A stretch of DNA of 64,000 nucleotides from Streptomyces spinoverrucosus (GCF_015712165.1 NZ_JADPZX010000001.1:3534001-3598000); one strand, 5' to 3'; numbered from the stretch's first letter, positions 37,524 to 47,207 are shown. Notes: a model not told the origin generated them from the sequence alone. Translations and numbers: made by a program.

Positions 37524-38525
37524 ATGAGGAGTCTCCTGAAACCGGCGGCCGGGCTGGTTTGCCTGTTTGCCCTGGCCACGGCGGGATGCTCCGCCGATAC
37601 GGACGCCACGTCCGACGCGGCCCCCTCACCGTCCCCGTCCACCGCTTCCAGTACGACGTCGTACGCGCCCTACGTCAGCGCCGTCACCGCCTCCGACAAC
37701 GACTCGGCCGGCTCCCCGACGACGTACAACCTGGCCTTCGTGATCTCGGACGGCAGCGACTGCACCCCGAAGTGGAACGGCACCTACGCCATCGACGACT
37801 CCGCGGTGACGTCCCGGATCTCGCAACTGGCCGGGTCCGGCGCCGACGTCCGCGTCTCCTTCGGCGGCGCCTCCGGCAAGGAGCTGGCGGCGAGCTGTGA
37901 CAGTGCGGAGGAACTGGCGCGGGCGTATGCCGACGCGCTGGACGCGGCTGGTGCCTCGCGGGCCGACTTCGACATCGAGGGCGACGAGCTGACCGACTCG
38001 GACTCCGTCGCCCTGCGGTCGGCGGCGATCGCGGCGTTGCAGGAGGAACGGCCGGACCTGGAGGTGTCGTTCACGCTGCCGGTGATGCCGTCCGGCCTGG
38101 ACGACGACGGTGTCGCGCTGCTCGAATCGGCCAACGACCACCACGTCCAGGTCTCCACGGTCAACCTCATGACCATGAACTACGGCAGCTCGTACACCGG
38201 CGACATGGGCGACTACGCCGAGCAGGCCGCCACCGCCGCGCACGACCAACTGGCCGACATCTTCGGCCTGTCCGACGCGGCCGCCTGGCGAGGCATGGCG
38301 CTGACGTCGATGATCGGCGTGAACGACGTCGACAACGAGACGTTCACGCTCGACGACGCGGCGCAGGTGCGGGAGTTCGCGGAGGAGCAGCAGATCGCCT
38401 GGGTGTCGATGTGGTCGACGTTCCGGGACCAGCAGTGCGCGGACGCAGCGCAGGACGACGCGTCGACCAACTGCAGCGGGGTGGAGCAGAGTTCGGGTGC
38501 GTTCGCCGAGGCGTTCTCGGGCTGA
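37524..38525 (+). CDS. GH18-family (chitinase-like) secreted lipoprotein
   Basis: A 333-residue exported protein. The signal peptide ends in a lipobox-like LATAGC, Cys22 being the likely lipid site; Thr at -3 is unusual. A Ser/Thr linker follows, then a GH18 barrel: the active-site strand reads RADFDIEGDE, keeping DxDxE (Asp148, Asp150, Glu152) but with Ser where the first Asp of the full motif stands. NLMTMNYG and WVSMWSTFRDQQC match other GH18 strands. It likely hydrolyses beta-1,4 GlcNAc-containing glycan. It is divergent from the glycan synthase module across about 190 bp. ATG is the only sensible start; its ribosome site is poor. Confidence 0.8.
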   Translation: MRSLLKPAAGLVCLFALATAGCSADTDATSDAAPSPSPSTASSTTSYAPYVSAVTASDNDSAGSPTTYNLAFVISDGSDCTPKWNGTYAIDDSAVTSRISQLAGSGADVRVSFGGASGKELAASCDSAEELARAYADALDAAGASRADFDIEGDELTDSDSVALRSAAIAALQEERPDLEVSFTLPVMPSGLDDDGVALLESANDHHVQVSTVNLMTMNYGSSYTGDMGDYAEQAATAAHDQLADIFGLSDAAAWRGMALTSMIGVNDVDNETFTLDDAAQVREFAEEQQIAWVSMWSTFRDQQCADAAQDDASTNCSGVEQSSGAFAEAFSG

Positions 38526-38528
38526 CCT

Positions 38529-39131
38529 CTATCGACGCCGGTACACCAGTCGCCCCGCGACCACCGTCGCCACGCAGGTGACCGCTCCGCGTTCGGCGAG
38601 CGTTGCCTCGTCGGGGACGTCGAACACGGCGAACCGCGCGGCGGACCCGCTCTCGCGCGGCGGCGGGAACTCCACCGGCAGCCCGGCCTCGAACGGGTCG
38701 AGCGAGGGCACCCCACCGGGCACTCCGAGCCGCCCCACCACGCCGATCCCGGACCGCTGTACGGCTGTCACCACGGCCCGGTTGCCGAACGTCCCCGCCA
38801 CGGCCACGGTCCCGCGCGCCAGCATTCGCTGCACCCCGCGCCGCGCGCTGGCGCCCCACCGCGCCTCGTCCATGGCGAGCGCGGCCAGGGCGTCGCCGGT
38901 CAGCGGCTCGGTGCCGAGTTCGTCGGCCTCGCGCGGGTCGGGATGGTAGGCCTGCTCCAGCAGTTCGGGCCCGTGCGGGTTGACCAGGCCCGGGGTGAGG
39001 ATGCCGGGCCACTGCCGCACGCGCGCGGGCGGATGGGCGGCGGCCAGCTCGTCCAGGGGGCCGGCGGCGATCACCCACTCACCGCGCACGGCGAGGGCAT
39101 GCCCCCGGGAGTCCGCGTGAATCGTCAGCAA
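38529..39131 (-). CDS. Truncated amidohydrolase-like protein behind mqnC
   Basis: A 200-residue protein similar to the composite-domain ends of imidazolonepropionase-type amidohydrolases: beta start (LTIHADSRGHALAVRGEWV), GILTPGLVNPHGPELLEQAYHPD and VTCVATVVAGRLVYRRR at the end. It is half the family length. The HxH metal motif is reduced to one His in NPHGP, so most of the barrel and probably catalysis are missing. It begins just after the mqnC stop, at TTG 39131, or at GTG 39092 (GGGGG upstream). Linkage to mqnC suggests a role around aminofutalosine, or a decayed deaminase. Confidence 0.65.
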   Translation of the reverse strand: MLTIHADSRGHALAVRGEWVIAAGPLDELAAAHPPARVRQWPGILTPGLVNPHGPELLEQAYHPDPREADELGTEPLTGDALAALAMDEARWGASARRGVQRMLARGTVAVAGTFGNRAVVTAVQRSGIGVVGRLGVPGGVPSLDPFEAGLPVEFPPPRESGSAARFAVFDVPDEATLAERGAVTCVATVVAGRLVYRRR

Positions 39132-39132
39132 G

Positions 39133-40332
39133 TCAGTTGGAGGTCAGCAGCTTCAGCTCGGGATGAGCCGTGCCGCCCTCGATCGCGGTGGACGAGATGT
39201 GGGACATCACGCGCTCGTCGACGGGGTCGTTCGCCGGGTCGTCGTGCACGACGAGGTGCTGGTACGTCGTGTTCCGCTGGGCCGGGACCCGGTCCGCGCC
39301 CCGGATCATCTCGATCATCTCCATCAGGTTGGAGCGGTGCTTGGCACCGGCCGCCGAGACGACGTTCTCCTCCAGCATCACCGAGCCGAGGTCGTCCGCC
39401 CCGTAGTGCAGGGTCAGCTGCCCGGCGTCCTTGCCGGTGGTGAGCCAGGAGCCCTGGATGTGGGCGATGTTGTCGAGGAAGAGCCGGGCGATCGCGATCA
39501 TCCGCAGGTACTCGAAGATGGTGGCCTGGGTGCGGCCCTTCAGGTGGTTGTTCTGCGGCTGGTAGAGGTACGGGATGAAGGCCCGGAAGCCGCCCGTGCG
39601 GTCCTGTACGTCGCGGATCATCCGGATGTGCTCGATCCGCTCGGCGTTGGTCTCGCCGGTCCCCATCAGCATGGTGGACGTGGACTCGACGCCCAGGTTG
39701 TGGGCCGTCTCCATGATCTCCAGCCACCGCTCGCCGCTCTCCTTGAGCGGGGCGATGGCCTTGCGCGGCCGCTCGGGCAGCAGCTCGGCGCCGGCCCCGG
39801 CGAAGGAGTCCAGCCCGGCGGCGTTGATCCGCCGGATGGCCTCGTCGACCGTCACCTTGGAGATGCGGGCCATGTGCTCGACCTCGCTCGCCCCCAGGCT
39901 GTGGATGACGAGCTGCGGGAACTCCTTCTTGATCGCCGCGAAGTGCTTCTCGTAGTACTCGACGCCGTAGTCCGGGTGGTGACCGCCCTGGAACATGATC
40001 TGCGTCCCGCCCAGCTCGACGGTCTCCGCGCACCGGCGCAGGATGTCGTCCAGATCGCGGGTCCAGCCCTTCGCCGTGTCCTTCGGCGGGGCGTAGAAGG
40101 CGCAGAACTTGCACGCCGTGACGCACACGTTCGTGTAGTTGATGTTCCGCTCGATGATGTACGTCGCGATGCGCTCGGTGCCCGCGTACCGGCGGCGCCG
40201 TGCGGCGTCGGCGGCGGCGCCGAGGGCGTGCAGCGGGGCGTGCCGGTACAGGTCGAGCGCTTCTTCGGGGGTGATCCGCCCACCGGCGGCGGCGCGGTCG
40301 AGGACGGGCTGAAGGTCGGCCTTCTCGGTCAC
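39133..40332 (-). CDS. mqnC: Dehypoxanthine futalosine cyclase (radical SAM)
   Basis: A 399-residue radical SAM enzyme that cyclises dehypoxanthinyl futalosine in the futalosine menaquinone route. Cluster motif CVTACKFCAFY (CxxxCxxC). Family segments: GGTQIMFQGGHHPDYGVEYYE, STSTMLMGTGET and GGFRAFIPYLYQP. GTG at 40332 follows AAAGGGA. The end of the gene nearly touches the amidohydrolase-like gene. MqnA and MqnE in the window supply earlier steps. MqnB and MqnD are absent here. Confidence 0.93.
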   Translation of the reverse strand: MTEKADLQPVLDRAAAGGRITPEEALDLYRHAPLHALGAAADAARRRRYAGTERIATYIIERNINYTNVCVTACKFCAFYAPPKDTAKGWTRDLDDILRRCAETVELGGTQIMFQGGHHPDYGVEYYEKHFAAIKKEFPQLVIHSLGASEVEHMARISKVTVDEAIRRINAAGLDSFAGAGAELLPERPRKAIAPLKESGERWLEIMETAHNLGVESTSTMLMGTGETNAERIEHIRMIRDVQDRTGGFRAFIPYLYQPQNNHLKGRTQATIFEYLRMIAIARLFLDNIAHIQGSWLTTGKDAGQLTLHYGADDLGSVMLEENVVSAAGAKHRSNLMEMIEMIRGADRVPAQRNTTYQHLVVHDDPANDPVDERVMSHISSTAIEGGTAHPELKLLTSN

Positions 40333-40432
40333 CGGTGTCCCTTTCGGAAGGGGGCGGACGGACTCTGTCAGCGTACGCCAGCCCCCTGGATCACCCGACG
40401 TCAGGCTGTGGACGACAAGGTGCCCGGCCTGA

Positions 40433-41250
40433 TCAGCCCCGCGCGGGCAGCGGCCCCTGCGGCAGGTCGGCCTCGGTGCGGCCGAGGGCGATCTGGTCGT
40501 ACAGGGCACCGCCGCCGGTGGCGCCCAGGACGAGGGCGTCGATCCAGCGCATCGGGTTCTGCCTGCCGACGCCGAGCTGCCACAGGTCCACGCGCACCCT
40601 CGTCCACTCGGAGGGCACCGGCTCCTCGATCCGGTGCTCGATGGTGAGTGAGTTGACCTCCCAGCGGAAGGCCCCGATGGACACGCCGACGACCGGGAGA
40701 CTTTGCGCGGCCCCGATCCGCAGCCCGATCCCCGTGGTCTCGGCGCCGAGGGCCTTCCAGTGGAACTGCAGCCACCGGAACCGGCCCGGGGCGCTCGGGT
40801 TCTCCGACCCGCTCCCCCTCGTGAAACACGGCGACGTGCACGGCGCCCGGCAGCGGCGTGCCCGTGCCCGCCCGCGCCAGGACCTTGACGGTGATCTCCT
40901 CACCCCGGCCGTAGTGGAAGCGGTTCAGGTCGGTCAGCAGGGACAGCGAGCCCTTCACCTCACCGGCGGGGCGGACCTCGACGATGCCGTCCAGGACGTA
41001 CTCGCTTCGTCGCCCGGCGACATCCGGCGACACGCGCACCTGGTACAGCCCCCGCGCCTCGGCGGGCGGGGTCACCGCGCCGCCGGACAGCGGGAGTTCG
41101 GTGAACTCCGGGACGCCGAGCGGCCGCAGCCACACCTTGAAGCGGGGCTCGTGCGCCCACCTGCCGCGCGCGCACCGTCTCCGCCTCGACGAACTCCCCG
41201 GTGGTGCTGTCGTACACCTCGAACAGATACCGCGGGTCGTTCCGCTTCAC
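40433..41250 (-). pseudogene. Hypothetical gene broken by two frame shifts
   Basis: A GTG at 41250 (overlapping the stop of the beta-propeller gene) opens a coherent protein starting VKRNDPRYLFEVYDSTTGEF. Good coding sequence then changes frame twice, each time by one extra base: near 41160-41180, in a GCGCGCGCGGCAGG run, into WAHEPRFKVWLRPLGVPEF; and near 40820, in a GAGGGGGAGCGGG run, into ENPSAPGRFRWLQFHWKALGA. The last part ends at 40433 with LPARG. Joined, it would be about 271 residues, with beta-sandwich-like segments and no family I recognise. Both shifts lie in G-rich runs, so sequencing error is as likely as decay. Confidence 0.6.
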
Positions 41251-41963
41251 GGCATCCCCAGCGTGACCGTACGCTCGTCCAGCTTGCGCCCTTCCCGGTC
41301 GTAGACCTCCACCCTCCGGGTACCGGCGAAGCACACATGCAGGTAGCCGTCGTCCGACGCGTCGAAGCCGGCGAAGGTGGCGCCCGCGACCTGACCCCGG
41401 ATGGTGTGGCGGTGTGTCCCGTCGAGCGTGGCAAGGCAGAGCACACCGGACGGCCCGGCGGTGTACAGCCGGTCGGCGCTCTCCGCCACCCTCAGGCCGA
41501 CCGCGCCTCTGCGCGGCTGGGCCTCGGCCGGCGGCCCCGTGAGGTCGATGACGTGCCTGTCACCGCCCGGGTTCACCCGCAACACCCGCCGCCGGTACTG
41601 GTCGACGGCGTAGAACTCACCGGACTCGCCCGCCTCGACGGCTCCCGGCGCGGAAAAGCCGTCCGCGTCGCTGGTGGTGAAGTCGTCGACGGAGCCGAGT
41701 GGGTTGAAGTCGCGGTCCCAGAAGTCGACCCGGTGCTGGAAGTGGGTCTCCGCGGTCGCGATCACGCCCGCCGCGTTGGCCGTGATGGCCAGCGGCGAGC
41801 TTCCGACCCGGCCGAAGCGCTGCCGCGAACCGTCCCGCCGGAGCCGGAGCGCGCGGCTCTCGGGCTTGCCGTCGATGACCAGGTAGACCTGCCCGTCCCG
41901 GCCCAGACCCATGTGCAGCCTCGGGACGTCGAACACGGGGTGGTATCGGGAAACGAACTGCAC
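41247..41963 (-). CDS. NHL/beta-propeller-like protein of unknown function
   Basis: A 238-residue cytoplasmic protein with repeating strands of about 40 residues that end in hydrophobic-Asp or Tyr-Asp pairs (FQHRVDFWDRDFNPLG, GEFYAVDQYRRRVLRVN, ADRLYTAGPSGVLCLATLDG, RRVEVYDREGRKLDE), typical of NHL or SMP-30-like propellers with 4-5 blades. That is short for a closed six-blade propeller. GTG at 41963 is the best start; GGCGAG is upstream. Its stop overlaps the start of the frame-shifted gene, so the two were one unit. No signal peptide. Confidence 0.6.
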   Translation of the reverse strand: MQFVSRYHPVFDVPRLHMGLGRDGQVYLVIDGKPESRALRLRRDGSRQRFGRVGSSPLAITANAAGVIATAETHFQHRVDFWDRDFNPLGSVDDFTTSDADGFSAPGAVEAGESGEFYAVDQYRRRVLRVNPGGDRHVIDLTGPPAEAQPRRGAVGLRVAESADRLYTAGPSGVLCLATLDGTHRHTIRGQVAGATFAGFDASDDGYLHVCFAGTRRVEVYDREGRKLDERTVTLGMP

Positions 41964-41995
41964 CTCGCCGGACGAATGACCAAACGGTCGTACGC

Positions 41996-42730
41996 CTACG
42001 CCGTGCCCGCCCCCGTCAGCACCCCCACGTACGCCCCCGCGAGCAGAAACGGCCCGAACGCGATGGCCGTCTTGCGCCCGGCCTTCCGTACGACGACGAG
42101 TGCGCCGCCGTACAGCGCCCCGAACAGGAACCCCGCGCAGGTCCCGAGCAGCACCGTCGGCCACCCGTACCACCCGAGCAGCGCCCCCGCCGCGAGCGCC
42201 AGCTTCACATCGCCGAAGCCCATGCCGTCGGGGTTGAGGAGGTGCAGGACGAGGTATCCGGAGCCGAGGACGAGGGCGCCGAGCAGGGCCGTCGTCCAGT
42301 CGCCCGCGTGACCCGGCAGGAGCGCGGCCAGGCCGAGGAGGGCGGGGACGGCGGCCCCGAGGGGCAGGGTCACCACATCGGGCAGCCGCCGCACCCGCAC
42401 GTCCACGACCGTCAGCAGCACCCCGACGGGCACCGCCGTCAGCCACACGACCAGCTCGGGCCGGGGACCGGTCACGGCACCGACGGCCGCGCAGAGCAGT
42501 GCGGTGACGACGGCGAGTGGCCAGGCTCGCGGGCCGTACGACGCCCGGGTAGCCGTACATTCCGGGCACCGGGCCCGTCCCAGCCAGCTGCGGAGGGCAT
42601 GACCGCCGGGGCACTCCGCGGGCCACGGCTCCTCCGGCGGGACCGAGAGCCGGTGGGCGGCGCGTGGCAGCAGCGCGCCGGCTGCCGCGCCCCACACCAT
42701 CGACACGCCGGTGACGACGAGTACGGTCAC
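41996..42730 (-). CDS. Prepilin peptidase (A24 family)
   Basis: A 244-residue membrane aspartic peptidase that cleaves type IV or Flp pilin leaders. The active Asp pair is in TVVDVRVRRLPD and the GxGD motif in GMGFGDVKLALAAGALLGW. Four cysteine/His positions at the N terminus (ECPGGH and RCPECT) recall the zinc-binding loop of bifunctional PilD enzymes. Seven or eight helices. GTG 42730 follows GGGGGAC. No pilin, ATPase or secretion gene is nearby, so its substrate lies elsewhere. Confidence 0.85.
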   Translation of the reverse strand: MTVLVVTGVSMVWGAAAGALLPRAAHRLSVPPEEPWPAECPGGHALRSWLGRARCPECTATRASYGPRAWPLAVVTALLCAAVGAVTGPRPELVVWLTAVPVGVLLTVVDVRVRRLPDVVTLPLGAAVPALLGLAALLPGHAGDWTTALLGALVLGSGYLVLHLLNPDGMGFGDVKLALAAGALLGWYGWPTVLLGTCAGFLFGALYGGALVVVRKAGRKTAIAFGPFLLAGAYVGVLTGAGTA

Positions 42731-42749
42731 GCTTCAGTCCCCCACTGGC

Positions 42750-44534
42750 TCAACCGACCTTCGTCAGCCGCGCCGTCGGCTCTCCGGAGCCCTCGCTGTC
42801 CGACTTGTAGGTGAGGTCGTCGCCGACGGGTGTGAGCCAGACGGTGTGGAGCGTCTGCACGCAGTGCCCGGGGTTGTCCTTCGCTCCCCGGGACTTGGCG
42901 ACCAGCTGCGTCTTCGTCACCTTCTCCAAGGTCAGTTCGTCGACGCACACGCCGCCGATCGGGTCGGTGTTGCGCACCTGGCCGAGCTTTCCGCCGACGC
43001 CCGTCTGACGCACGGTGACCGTGAACCTGCCCATGGGGACAGCCCCGTTCAGGCCCGACCCCTGCCCCTCCCACGTGCCGAGGTACCGCTCGGGCACCCG
43101 CCCCGCGCCACTGCCCGCGCCGCTCCCGTCGGCGGGCTCGCTCGCGCTCGGCCCCGGTGAGTACTCGTTGGCATCGCCGCCCGAGCTGCTCCGCCGTTGG
43201 TCCGGCAGCAGGTCGAACACGAACACCGACCCGACGGTCACCGCCGCCAGCGCCCCGGCCACCGCGAGCGCGACCGTGCAGCTGAGCCGCCGCCCGCCTC
43301 CGCCGTCCCCCGGCGTGGAGCTCGCCGCCACCGACACGGAGAGCTTGCCGGGGCCCTTGTCCTGCGGTGCCGGCGTGGCATCACGCGGGCCGGGCACGAC
43401 CGTCGGCGCATGCGGCGCCGCCGACGCACCAGGCTCGTCGGCCACCCCTGCGGCACTGGGCGCCGCCGACGCCCCCGACGCAGCAGACACCCTCTGCGCA
43501 CCAGGCACCCCTTGCGCACCAGGCGCATCCGTCGCCCGCATCACCGGCGGCGGCCCGAACTCCCCACGCACCGCCCCCGAAGTCGCCCCCACCGCCGGGC
43601 TGCTGAACCCCACTGGCCCCGAAGGGGCGGCATCCTCCCCCGCCTCCAGGTTCAGCAACTGCACGGCACTCCGGCTCACCCGCTCCACGAGCGGCCCCGG
43701 CAGCCACCCGCCCGCGACCAACCGTGCCGCACCCTCAGGCGCCAGCCGACCGGCGATGTCGCCCGGCGCCGGACGCCCCGACGGCTCCTTGCCCAGGCAG
43801 GCAACCACCAGCTCCCGCAACTCACCGCCCAGACCGTCGAGTTCCGGCTCCTCGTGCACGACCTTGTAGAGCAGCGCCGCCGAGGAGTCCCCGCTGAACG
43901 GCGGCTCGCCGGTCGCGGCGTACGCCAGCACCGCACCCAGCGAGAACACGTCGGCCGCTCCCGTGACCCCCTTGCCGAGGATCTGCTCGGGCGCCATGTA
44001 ACCGGGGGAGCCCACGGAGACGCCCGTGGAGGTGAGGGACGCGGTGCCGTCGGTGGCGCGTGCGATGCCGAAGTCGATCAGGAGCGGGCCGTCGAGGGTC
44101 AGCAGCACGTTGGACGGCTTGACGTCCCGGTGCACCAGGCCCAGTTCGTGCACGGCCGTCAGCGCCTCGGCCAGGCCCGCGCCCAGTGCTCGTACGGAAT
44201 GCGCGGGCAGCGGCCCGCCGTCCGCGACCGCGCTCGTGAGCGACGGGCCGGCCGCGTACGCCGTGGCCACCCACGGCACGGGCGCCTCTGGATCGGCGTC
44301 CAGTACCGGCGCGGTCCAGGCGCCGCCGACCCGCCGGGCGGCCTCGACCTCGCGGCGGAAGCGGGCGCGGAACTCCTCGTCGAGCGCGAGGTGCGGGTGC
44401 ACGATCTTGACGGCGACCGTACGGCCGCCCGCGCTGCGCCCGAGGTAGACCCGGCCCATCCCGCCCGAACCGAGCCTGCCGAGCAGCCGGTAGGGCCCCA
44501 CGGCAGTCGGTTCGTCGCCTCCGAGCGCCTGCAT
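42750..44534 (-). CDS. Membrane Ser/Thr protein kinase
   Basis: A 594-residue receptor-like kinase. Kinase domain at about 14-275: glycine loop LGSGGMGRVYLGRS, VAVKIVHPH lysine, HRDVKPSNVLL catalytic loop, DFGIARA, and APEQI. A long Ala/Pro/Gly-rich linker follows, then one membrane helix (about 425-450, CTVALAVAGALAAVTVGSVFVF) and an extracellular domain of about 140 residues rich in beta strands with two Cys (GGVCVDEL and GHCVQT). It is not a PASTA kinase. ATG 44534 with GAGGGAG. The domain outside may sense wall or surface ligands; target unknown. Confidence 0.88.
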   Translation of the reverse strand: MQALGGDEPTAVGPYRLLGRLGSGGMGRVYLGRSAGGRTVAVKIVHPHLALDEEFRARFRREVEAARRVGGAWTAPVLDADPEAPVPWVATAYAAGPSLTSAVADGGPLPAHSVRALGAGLAEALTAVHELGLVHRDVKPSNVLLTLDGPLLIDFGIARATDGTASLTSTGVSVGSPGYMAPEQILGKGVTGAADVFSLGAVLAYAATGEPPFSGDSSAALLYKVVHEEPELDGLGGELRELVVACLGKEPSGRPAPGDIAGRLAPEGAARLVAGGWLPGPLVERVSRSAVQLLNLEAGEDAAPSGPVGFSSPAVGATSGAVRGEFGPPPVMRATDAPGAQGVPGAQRVSAASGASAAPSAAGVADEPGASAAPHAPTVVPGPRDATPAPQDKGPGKLSVSVAASSTPGDGGGGRRLSCTVALAVAGALAAVTVGSVFVFDLLPDQRRSSSGGDANEYSPGPSASEPADGSGAGSGAGRVPERYLGTWEGQGSGLNGAVPMGRFTVTVRQTGVGGKLGQVRNTDPIGGVCVDELTLEKVTKTQLVAKSRGAKDNPGHCVQTLHTVWLTPVGDDLTYKSDSEGSGEPTARLTKVG

Positions 44535-45592
44535 GACGACTCCCTCTCCCCCGTACGCCAAGGCGTTGCTGCCCGGAAGCGTATCCGGCCGTCCGCACAC
44601 GGGAAGGCCCGCGCGTACGGACGGCCGACGGGCGCTGCGGCGGGGGCCGTTGGGCCCGACCGCTCGGACAGGCCCTGGCCGAGGACGCCGGCGACGGCCT
44701 TGGCCACCTCCGCTGCCTGGATGTCCCGGCCTCGGGTGTTGGGGTGGCCGTACCACGGGAAGCGGACGTCGCCGAGGCGGAGCGGCGAGGGCTCCAGCAG
44801 GCCGCCGACGCCCCGGTTCACGCCGTCGCACGCGGTGTTGGCGCCGGTCGCGGCGTACAGGTCGACGAAGGTCGCGCCCGCGTCGGCGTCGGCCTTGTTC
44901 ATGACGTCGACGGGCGACTTCTGGATCTTCTGGTCGAGGAACCCGAGGGCGTCCTGGTTGATGTCGGCGAAGGGGCGTTCCTGCCCGCCGGGGATGTTCT
45001 CCAGGCACTTGGAGGTGTCGGCGGGCACGATCCGGGAGTAGCCCACAAGGACCGTCTTCGCGTCGGGCGCGAAGTGCTCGATCCGGTCGAACATCTCCTC
45101 CAGGTCCCACTCGACCGACTGCAGACCGTCCTCCAGCCACTCGGCGCCGTCCCCGGTCTCGAAGAAGCGGCGGCAGTCGGAGGCGGGCGAGGAGGCGTCC
45201 ACCGGCTCGCCCGGCATCAGCTGCCCCTCCTCGCCGCGCAGCCGGTCGGAGCACTGCTTGAGGATCCCGATCATGTCCAGCGTGTTCGCGCCCGTGCCGC
45301 CGATCACGAGCCGGGTGTCCTCGGTCAGGGCGTCCTGCTGGGGCGGTTCGGTGACGGGGATGCCGAAGAAGTCGACCTGCTGCTCGTCCCAGAAGTCCTT
45401 GACCGCCGCGGCTCCGCGGGAGCGGTCCGCCCGGACGTCGAGCGCGATCCCGACGTCCGCGAGCTGACGCCCGGTCACGGCCGGGTAGTTCTCCCGGGCC
45501 CTCAGACAGGCCAGCTCCTCGATCGACGACTCGTGCACCGGCGCGATACCGAAGTTCGCCGTGAACGAGTCACCGATGAACACCGTCGGCAC
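44159..45592 (-). pseudogene. SGNH/GDSL hydrolase lacking its beginning and a normal end
   Basis: The SGNH domain is clear: block I FIGDSFTANFG, later blocks VIGGTGANTLD and GHPNTRG with the catalytic His, over about 300 residues. But the frame starts at APAAADPVPTVF, which looks like the tail of a signal peptide. No ATG, and only a GTG at 45592 without ribosome site, is available, 53 bp after the mqnA stop. The signal-peptide core is absent. After about 44640 the frame keeps running, out of phase, through 375 bp of the kinase gene to 44159. It is best read as a secreted esterase/lipase cut at both ends by deletion or frame change. Confidence 0.6.
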
Positions 45593-45627
45593 CGGATCGG
45601 CCGCGGCGGGCGCCCGTATATGGAGTA

Positions 45628-45645
45628 GCCACCCGAAAGGGTGGC
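45628..45645 (-). terminator. Hairpin directly behind the mqnA stop codon
   Basis: GCCACCC / GGGTGGC with a four-base loop (GAAA on the plus strand), starting one base after the TAG. Short but perfect; probably ends mqnA transcription. Confidence 0.55.
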
Positions 45646-46503
<858 letters not shown>

Positions 46504-46604
46504 CTAGACCCCGTGGGGTAGGGTGCAGGCTTCTGGGGTGCCCCTCACTCGCGTCAACGTCGACACGACGTTCAAACATCCGGGTGACGTGATCTTGGCC
46601 CCTA

Positions 46605-46632
46605 TTGCTTTCGGCTGCCCGCGTGCTAGGCT
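46605..46632 (+). promoter_or_regulatory. Candidate promoter of the cold-shock gene
   Basis: TTGCTT (46605-46610) and TAGGCT (46627-46632) with a 16-bp spacer. Transcription from about 46638 would give a leader of about 155 nt, the long type seen ahead of many csp genes, where its folding regulates translation. Confidence 0.45.
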
Positions 46633-46791
46633 CGCCGCAAGTTGCAGTTTTGGTTTCCCTTGCAGTACAGAGCCTGCGGAGCATGTGACCGCGGGCTCTC
46701 GACGTTCTTGGACGTATGCAGTTGTGCAGAACTTTATCTTCACACTTGCTGGTTCTGGAGCAGGGCAACCCTTTGGGCCCAAGGAGGGCTT

Positions 46792-46995
46792 ATGGCTACC
46801 GGAACCGTGAAGTGGTTCAACGCCGAAAAGGGCTTTGGTTTCATCGCCCAGGAAGGCGGCGGCCCCGACGTCTTCGTCCACTACTCCGCGATCAACGCGA
46901 CCGGCTTCCGGTCCCTTGAGGAGAACCAGCAGGTGTCCTTCGACGTCACCCAGGGCCCGAAGGGCCCGCAGGCGGAGAACGTCACCCCGGTCTGA
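46792..46995 (+). CDS. Cold-shock domain protein (CspA family)
   Basis: A 67-residue single-stranded nucleic-acid-binding beta-barrel. RNP1 is KGFGFIAQ and RNP2 is VFVHYSAI. It acts as an RNA chaperone or transcription antiterminator. ATG at 46792 has a strong AAGGAGGG. A long leader and a strong terminator mark it as a single-gene unit; the leader may carry temperature- or stress-responsive structure. Whether it is cold-induced cannot be told, since many Streptomyces paralogues are constitutive. Confidence 0.95.
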   Translation: MATGTVKWFNAEKGFGFIAQEGGGPDVFVHYSAINATGFRSLEENQQVSFDVTQGPKGPQAENVTPV

Positions 46996-47027
46996 TCCCT
47001 CGGATCCAGGATCGAGCGCAGTACCCA

Positions 47028-47060
47028 AGGAGCCCCGCGCCATTCGGCGACGGGGCTCCT
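47028..47060 (+). terminator. Terminator of the cold-shock gene
   Basis: AGGAGCCCCG pairs with CGGGGCTCCT, with further pairing inside (CGCC/GGCG). CCTTT-like sequence follows. Confidence 0.8.
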
Positions 47061-47207
47061 GCCTTTCCCGCGCATCCCCCCGTACATCGGAAAGATGAAT
47101 TCACCGGGAATTCCGAGGAATCCGGCGACGGGTCGTCGTCATCCCGGCGGCCGGGGCGTGACCGAAAACCGCCCGGCTGTCAGTGCCGGCCAGTACGGTC
47201 ACCCCCC

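Noticed and set aside
44640..45592. SGNH gene as an intact secreted lipase
   Set aside because: No start, no signal peptide core and no stop in its proper place.
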